From Enterobacter ludwigii (GTDB taxonomy: Bacteria; Pseudomonadota; Gammaproteobacteria; Enterobacterales; Enterobacteriaceae): DNA of 64,000 bases. The number at the start of each line of letters is the position of its first letter. The stretch's first letter is position 1. Shown piece after piece: positions 59,836-64,000 of this stretch. The position numbers and the translations under genes were made by a program. Location of the stretch: positions 3,658,001-3,722,000 of the forward strand of contig NZ_CP017279.1 in assembly GCF_001750725.1 (NCBI RefSeq), in the 5' to 3' direction. The notes under the pieces are model-generated. The model had not been told where the DNA came from. It saw only the letters and a list, made by a program, of their open reading frames with translations, and made no database searches.

Positions 59836-60789
59836 ATGCTCCAGCGTGAAAATAGATCAGCGAAACGCCTGTTTTTTGTTGAGGATTTTCAGATATTCGG
59901 TGAGCGCTACGGCATCGACTACCGGTTCCCGCAGTTAAAAGATGCGCAGGTCAACAACCGCGCCGTGCTGCAGGGGAATGTGGAAGAGATGACGCTTTCA
60001 TCCGGCATTTCACTGACCCACTCCAACGTTCGCGTTTTACAACCTTACGAAACCACCTCTCGCCATAGCAGCCCACTCTATATGCTGGTGGTGCTGGAAG
60101 GGGGCGTCACGATCGCGCTTAATGGCGTTGAATATGTCGTACGATCCGGCATGGCCTTCAGCTCCCGCCTTAGTGAAGAGCAGATAATGTGCGCGCGTCA
60201 CGATGCCGACAGCACGCTGAAAACGCTCTCGTTTGGTCTGTTCCCACACGATGCCAGGCGCGAGACCCTGCTTGAGTCACTGCTCCAGGAATGGCAAAGC
60301 CTGAATGCGCCCACCCTGGTCTGGCACGTTCCTGAGTTTGTCCTTGCGGGGATCCAGCATGCTCAGCAGCAGGGTCTAAGCGCGTTATCCCGTCAGCTGT
60401 TGCTGGAAGGGCTGATGTATCAGCTTCTGGGCCAGGGTTTGGCGCAGCGCCAGCAATCCTTCCCGTGCCGGCCTGAGCATGCGCGTCTTGAACGCGTGCG
60501 CAGCAGGCTGGAACAGTTTCCGGAGCAGGATCATACTCTTGCGCAGCTGGCCGCCCTCGCCGCCATGAGCCCGAGCAGCCTGCGCAGCAAGTTTCGTCAA
60601 CGCTACGGCTGCACCCTTTTTGATTACCTGCGTGAATGTCGGCTCGCGCTGGCGCGTCGCTATCTGCTTGAAGGCTACAGCGTGCAGCAGGCGGCGTGGA
60701 TGTGTGGCTATCAGCACGCCACCAATTTCGCTACCGCGTTTCGTCGCCATTACGGTATTGCACCGGGCGACATGTGCAAACGCCGCTAA
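59836..60789 (+). CDS. AraC-family regulator of the siderophore receptor
   Basis: This 317-residue regulator has a variable N-terminal sensor (VLQPYETTSRHSSPLYMLVV; NGVEYVVRSGMAF) and the AraC double helix-turn-helix at the C-terminus (HTLAQLAALAAMSPSSLRSK; YSVQQAAWMCGYQHATNFAT, then HYGIAPGDMCKRR). It resembles PchR/FoxR-type activators that sense a ferric siderophore and switch on the receptor gene next door. Its stop is 139 bp before foxA. ATG 59836 is the likely start; the frame is open back to 59791. Confidence 0.85.
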   Translation: MLQRENRSAKRLFFVEDFQIFGERYGIDYRFPQLKDAQVNNRAVLQGNVEEMTLSSGISLTHSNVRVLQPYETTSRHSSPLYMLVVLEGGVTIALNGVEYVVRSGMAFSSRLSEEQIMCARHDADSTLKTLSFGLFPHDARRETLLESLLQEWQSLNAPTLVWHVPEFVLAGIQHAQQQGLSALSRQLLLEGLMYQLLGQGLAQRQQSFPCRPEHARLERVRSRLEQFPEQDHTLAQLAALAAMSPSSLRSKFRQRYGCTLFDYLRECRLALARRYLLEGYSVQQAAWMCGYQHATNFATAFRRHYGIAPGDMCKRR

Positions 60790-60891
60790 CCTACTTTCTC
60801 TCTTCGCGCGAACGCAACCCGTGCGCTTTAGCACCGCGCATACGTATCCTGGCGGCGCGCATAGCTGTTTGCCCTCTCAAAAAGGTAATAA

Positions 60892-60910
60892 TTCTTATTA
60901 ACAATAAGAA
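60892..60910. promoter_or_regulatory. Iron/siderophore operator ahead of foxA
   Basis: TTCTTATT-AAC-AATAAGAA is an 8-bp inverted repeat, extended outward by AAAGGTA and TACCTTT arms, 18 bp before the foxA start. Its AT-rich dyad resembles a Fur box; the outer arms may be read by the AraC regulator. Confidence 0.6.
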
Positions 60911-60928
60911 ATACCTTTGGAGAGGGTT

Positions 60929-63019
60929 ATGTTTGCTAAATCACGTCTGGCACTGCTGGTGGGATGGGTTACCGGTAGCGTCGCTTTTCCTTTACTGGCG
61001 CAGGATGCCCAAAAAACGGACACCGTTGTGGTCACGTCGCAGATGCAATCTGCTGCCACCAAGCTTGAAACGCCGGATATAGAGACTCCGCAGTCGGTCT
61101 CTATCGTTACCCGTGAGCAGTTTGAAGAGCAGGGCGCGACCAGCGTGCGCCAGGCGGTGAGTTACACGCCGGGGGTTTACAGCAACCAGATTGGCGCGTC
61201 AAACCGCTTCGACTACATGGTGCTGCGCGGTTTCTCCGACGGCAGTCTGGATAACGTCTACCTCGACGGCCTGAAGATGATGGGAGACACCAACTCTCAC
61301 AGCTCGCTGGTGGTGGATCCCTGGTTCCTCGACAATATCGAGGTGGTGCGTGGCCCGGCCTCCGTGCTGTACGGCCGTTCATCGCCGGGCGGTATCGTGG
61401 CGCTGACCTCCCGCAAGCCGTCGTTCGATCCGGGTGGGGAGATTAAGCTATTTGCCGGGAACAATAACCAGCGCGGGGCGATGTTCGACGTCACCGGCCC
61501 GGTTGATGATAACGACCGCGTGGCGGTGCGCCTCAGCGGGATGACCCGCTATGCCGATTCCCAGTTTGATCCGCTGAAGGAAGCGCGCTACGCGCTGATG
61601 CCGAGCCTGACCTGGCGCATCACTGATAACACGCGTCTGGATCTGATGGCCTATCTGCACCGCGATCCGGAAGGGGGGAGCCACTCCGGCCTGCCTTATG
61701 ACGGCACCGTGGTGCCGCATAGCGGTAAGAAAATCACCAACACCTTCTTTGAAGGTGAGGATGATTACGACAAGTACGATCGTCGGGAAAACATGGTGGG
61801 CTACAACATTGAGCATATGTTCGACAGCGGCTGGACGGTGCGCCAGAAGCTGCGCTATCTGCACACCAAAGTGGAGCTGAATCAGGTATATGCCGCGGGC
61901 TGGCTGAACGATACCGAGCTCAACCGCGGCTATTCCGGTTCTGACGAGAAGATGAATGCCATCACGCTGGATAACCAGGTCGACGGCAGTTTCGATACCG
62001 GAGCAGTTAACCACCGCGTGCTGATCGGCCTGGATTATCAGGACCGTACCAATAACGTGACCGGCTACTACGGCGGTTTCCCGCCCATCGACGCGTTCCA
62101 CCCGGTTTACGGTGCGAAACCGGATTACATCACCCAGTACAGCAAGGAAAAACATAAGCTGCGCCAGACCGGGTACTACCTGCAGGATCAGATGTCCATT
62201 GACCGCTGGCGCCTGACGCTGGGCGGGCGTTATGACCAGGTAAGCGTGTCGAACGTTGATAACGTTAACCATACCCGCAGCGACCTGGATAAGAACAACG
62301 TCAGCAGCCGCGCGGCGTTGCTGTATCTGTTTGATAACGGTGTCGCGCCGTACGTCAGCTACTCCACGGCCTTTACGCCGACCAGTTTCGCCGATGAGCA
62401 GGGCAACATTCTGGACCCGATGAAAGGCAAGCAGTGGGAAGCGGGCGTGAAGTATGAACCCGAGGGGATGAACAGCCAGTTCAGCGCCTCGGTGTTCCGC
62501 ATCAACCAGAAGAATATCGCCACCAAAGAGGAGCCGACCGATCCGTACCGTTCCATCGGTGAGATCGAGTCCGAGGGCGTTGAGCTGGAAGCGGTGGGTC
62601 AACTGACCGACAGCCTGCGCATGCAGGCGGCGTACACCTATACCGACATTCGCTACAAGAAGAGCAGCCCGGAAGAGGAGGGCAAGCGCGCCGTCTATGC
62701 GCCGCGGAATATGGCCAGTGCCTGGCTCAGCTACGACGTGAAAACGGGCCCGCTGGACGGCCTGACCGTCGGCTCCGGCGTTCGTTACGTCAACGGCATT
62801 ACCAGCGATCGCCAGAACACCCATACGCTGCCGTCGTATACGCTGGTGGATATGGTGGTGGGGTATGACCTGTCGAAGGTGGGGCTCACGGGCATGAGCG
62901 CGCAGCTGAACGTCAATAATCTGACCGATAAACGCTATGTGGCGGCGTGTAACTCGCTCTCCTACTGCTATTTCGGCGCGGAACGCAGTATCGTTGGCAG
63001 CGTTTCATGGACGTTTTAA
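60929..63019 (+). CDS. foxA: TonB-dependent ferrioxamine/hydroxamate siderophore receptor
   Basis: This 696-residue outer-membrane receptor has a signal peptide (about residues 1-24, ending PLLA), a TonB box near DTVVVTS, a plug domain (QSVSIVTREQFEEQGATSVR; VEVVRGPASVLYGRSSPGG) and a 22-strand barrel ending IVGSVSWTF. It resembles FoxA, which imports ferrioxamine using TonB energy; FhuE-like alternatives are possible. GGAGAGGG sits right before ATG 60929. The AraC gene upstream and the dyad between them support iron and siderophore control. Confidence 0.88.
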   Translation: MFAKSRLALLVGWVTGSVAFPLLAQDAQKTDTVVVTSQMQSAATKLETPDIETPQSVSIVTREQFEEQGATSVRQAVSYTPGVYSNQIGASNRFDYMVLRGFSDGSLDNVYLDGLKMMGDTNSHSSLVVDPWFLDNIEVVRGPASVLYGRSSPGGIVALTSRKPSFDPGGEIKLFAGNNNQRGAMFDVTGPVDDNDRVAVRLSGMTRYADSQFDPLKEARYALMPSLTWRITDNTRLDLMAYLHRDPEGGSHSGLPYDGTVVPHSGKKITNTFFEGEDDYDKYDRRENMVGYNIEHMFDSGWTVRQKLRYLHTKVELNQVYAAGWLNDTELNRGYSGSDEKMNAITLDNQVDGSFDTGAVNHRVLIGLDYQDRTNNVTGYYGGFPPIDAFHPVYGAKPDYITQYSKEKHKLRQTGYYLQDQMSIDRWRLTLGGRYDQVSVSNVDNVNHTRSDLDKNNVSSRAALLYLFDNGVAPYVSYSTAFTPTSFADEQGNILDPMKGKQWEAGVKYEPEGMNSQFSASVFRINQKNIATKEEPTDPYRSIGEIESEGVELEAVGQLTDSLRMQAAYTYTDIRYKKSSPEEEGKRAVYAPRNMASAWLSYDVKTGPLDGLTVGSGVRYVNGITSDRQNTHTLPSYTLVDMVVGYDLSKVGLTGMSAQLNVNNLTDKRYVAACNSLSYCYFGAERSIVGSVSWTF

Positions 63020-63031
63020 GTCAGTGACAGT

Positions 63032-63059
63032 GCCGGGCGGCGGTGACGCCTTGCCCGGC
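63032..63059. repeat. REP-like hairpin downstream of foxA
   Basis: GCCGGGC-GGCG-GTGA-CGCC-TT-GCCCGGC forms a GC-rich stem between convergent genes, in the style of enterobacterial REP units. It may end transcription or protect mRNA ends. Confidence 0.6.
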
Positions 63060-63085
63060 CTGGTGGAGGAGGGCATCAGGCCGCA

Positions 63086-64000
63086 CTACTCCTCCATCGC
63101 AATCACAATTGCCTCACCCATCTTCTTCAGCGCCTCGCGATGCTTCTCCGTTGGCGGTAACGCAACGTTGATCCGCAGGCAGTTGCGGTACTTGCCGGAC
63201 GCAGAGAACAGCGACCCGGCTGCCGCCTGGATCTTCAGCCGGCACAGCTGCTTGCTGACGCACACCATGTCGACATTTTCCGGTAACTCCACCCACAGCA
63301 AAAAACTGCCCTGCGGGCGCGTCACGCAGATCTCCGCCGGAAAGTACTGCCGCACCCAGCAGGTATAGGTTTCCATATTCTGCTGATAAATCTGGCGCAT
63401 ACGGCGAACGTGACGATGATAATGGCCGTCGCGAATAAACGCCGCCACCGCCATCTGCGTTCCCGGCACGTTAAAGCCGCCTGCGGCGTATTTCATGTGC
63501 ATCACCCGGTCGTAATAGCGCCCCGGCACAATCCAGCCGACGCGCAGGCCCGGTGCCACGGTCTTGGTAAACGAGCTGCACAGGAGTACGCGGCCATCAA
63601 TGTCCATGGAGTGAATGGTGCGCGGGCGCGGGTATTCCGCCGCCAGCTCGCCGTAAATATCATCCTCCACGATCACGATATCGTGCCGCTGGGCAAGAGC
63701 CAGCACCTGCTTCTTCCGCGCTTCCGGCATGATAAAACCCAGCGGGTTATTGCAGTTGGGCACCAGGATCACCGCTTTAATGGGCCACTGCTCCAGCGCC
63801 AGCTCTAACGCTTCAATGCTGATCCCGGTTTCGGGATCGGTGGGAATTTCGATGGCTTTGATGTTGAACCCGCGCAGCATCTGCATGGTGCCGTGAAACG
63901 ACGGGGATTCCACGGCCACAATATCGCCCGGTTTGCATATCGAGAGCAGGGCAATCGACAGCGCGCCGTGGCAGCCATTGGTGATGACAATCTCATTCGC
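63086..64000 (-). CDS. MocR/GntR-type aminotransferase-like regulator, N-terminus cut by window edge
   Basis: The frame is open from the stop at 63086 to the window edge. It reads IVITNGCHGALSIALLSICK, then PGDIVAVESPSFHGTMQMLR, VPNCNNPLGFIMPEARKKQV, IVEDDIYGEL and CSSFTKTVAPGLRVGWIVPG, the last with the PLP-binding Lys. This is the fold-type I aminotransferase domain of MocR proteins. The upstream winged helix would lie beyond the edge; a plain aminotransferase is the alternative. About 305 residues are visible. The shorter GTG-started frame from 63919 would cut into the conserved N-terminal part and is not the real start. Confidence 0.88.
   Translation of the reverse strand, partial: ANEIVITNGCHGALSIALLSICKPGDIVAVESPSFHGTMQMLRGFNIKAIEIPTDPETGISIEALELALEQWPIKAVILVPNCNNPLGFIMPEARKKQVLALAQRHDIVIVEDDIYGELAAEYPRPRTIHSMDIDGRVLLCSSFTKTVAPGLRVGWIVPGRYYDRVMHMKYAAGGFNVPGTQMAVAAFIRDGHYHRHVRRMRQIYQQNMETYTCWVRQYFPAEICVTRPQGSFLLWVELPENVDMVCVSKQLCRLKIQAAAGSLFSASGKYRNCLRINVALPPTEKHREALKKMGEAIVIAMEE

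Noticed and set aside
61448..62824. 458-codon open frame on the minus strand inside foxA
   Set aside because: It lies wholly within the strongly supported receptor gene in an antisense frame; its product is a low-complexity His/Val/Arg-rich sequence without any domain, typical of GC-rich codon shadows.

Overview
The window looks like the chromosome of an Enterobacter-type enterobacterium. Supporting genes are a chromosomal-type FosA, a RoxA/YcfD arginine hydroxylase, a FoxA-type siderophore receptor and a guanine deaminase, next to a long accessory stretch typical of a leuX tRNA integration hot spot. No tRNA, rRNA or CRISPR array is present.

Layout. (1) 1-2.6 kb: acetyltransferase and VOC genes, an unlisted 49-residue membrane protein and a DUF1062 gene. 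(2) 2.8-11.8 kb: an expanded csc sucrose/fructan locus. A divergent LacI repressor faces two GTTAACGTTA operators, then sucrose permease, cytoplasmic GH32 invertase, beta-barrel porin, exported GH32-like enzyme, second porin and fructokinase. (3) 11.9-14.1 kb: a scrapyard with a frameshifted acetyltransferase, a pntB fragment, a second copy of the DUF1062 gene end and a truncated VOC gene. (4) 14.2-18.4 kb: a galactoside operon (LacY-type permease, GH42 beta-galactosidase, AraC regulator). (5) 18.7-43.5 kb: a CP4/P4-like island. Its left side has IS110 and IS3 remnants, zinc-ribbon genes, alpA and a Gp2-like gene. Its right side has yfjP, yfjR, yfjQ, ardB, radC, yfjZ and ypjF, an Mrr-type nuclease, and a 17-bp match to the 3' end of tRNA-Leu (leuX). 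The cargo is a 2860-residue cyclic beta-1,2-glucan synthase with a lipid A acyltransferase, two cold-shock-type proteins, two small zinc ribbons, an AriR-like connector and an H-NS paralogue. (6) 43.5-50.3 kb: an HNH nuclease, symE with a LexA box, yjhX-yjhP, a DUF1349 gene, a broken second cscR, guaD and small secreted or membrane proteins. (7) 50.5-64 kb: more core-like, with an auxiliary TrpRS behind a Trp-Trp leader peptide, fosA, a LacI/GH5/GPH sugar locus, a DeoR regulator, a ClpP paralogue, roxA, foxA with its AraC regulator, and a partial MocR-type regulator.

How the parts work together. The csc cluster can plausibly import fructo-oligosaccharides through two porins, trim them in the periplasm, import sucrose-sized products by proton symport and feed fructose to a kinase. 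The island cargo points to remodelling of the envelope and periplasm (cyclic glucan plus lipid A acylation) under cold or osmotic stress. The strongest regulatory find is a complete ribosome-mediated attenuator ahead of the auxiliary trpS. The yjhX leader also carries a likely short peptide and a long hairpin. All functions are read from sequence and remembered family features; no database search was run.
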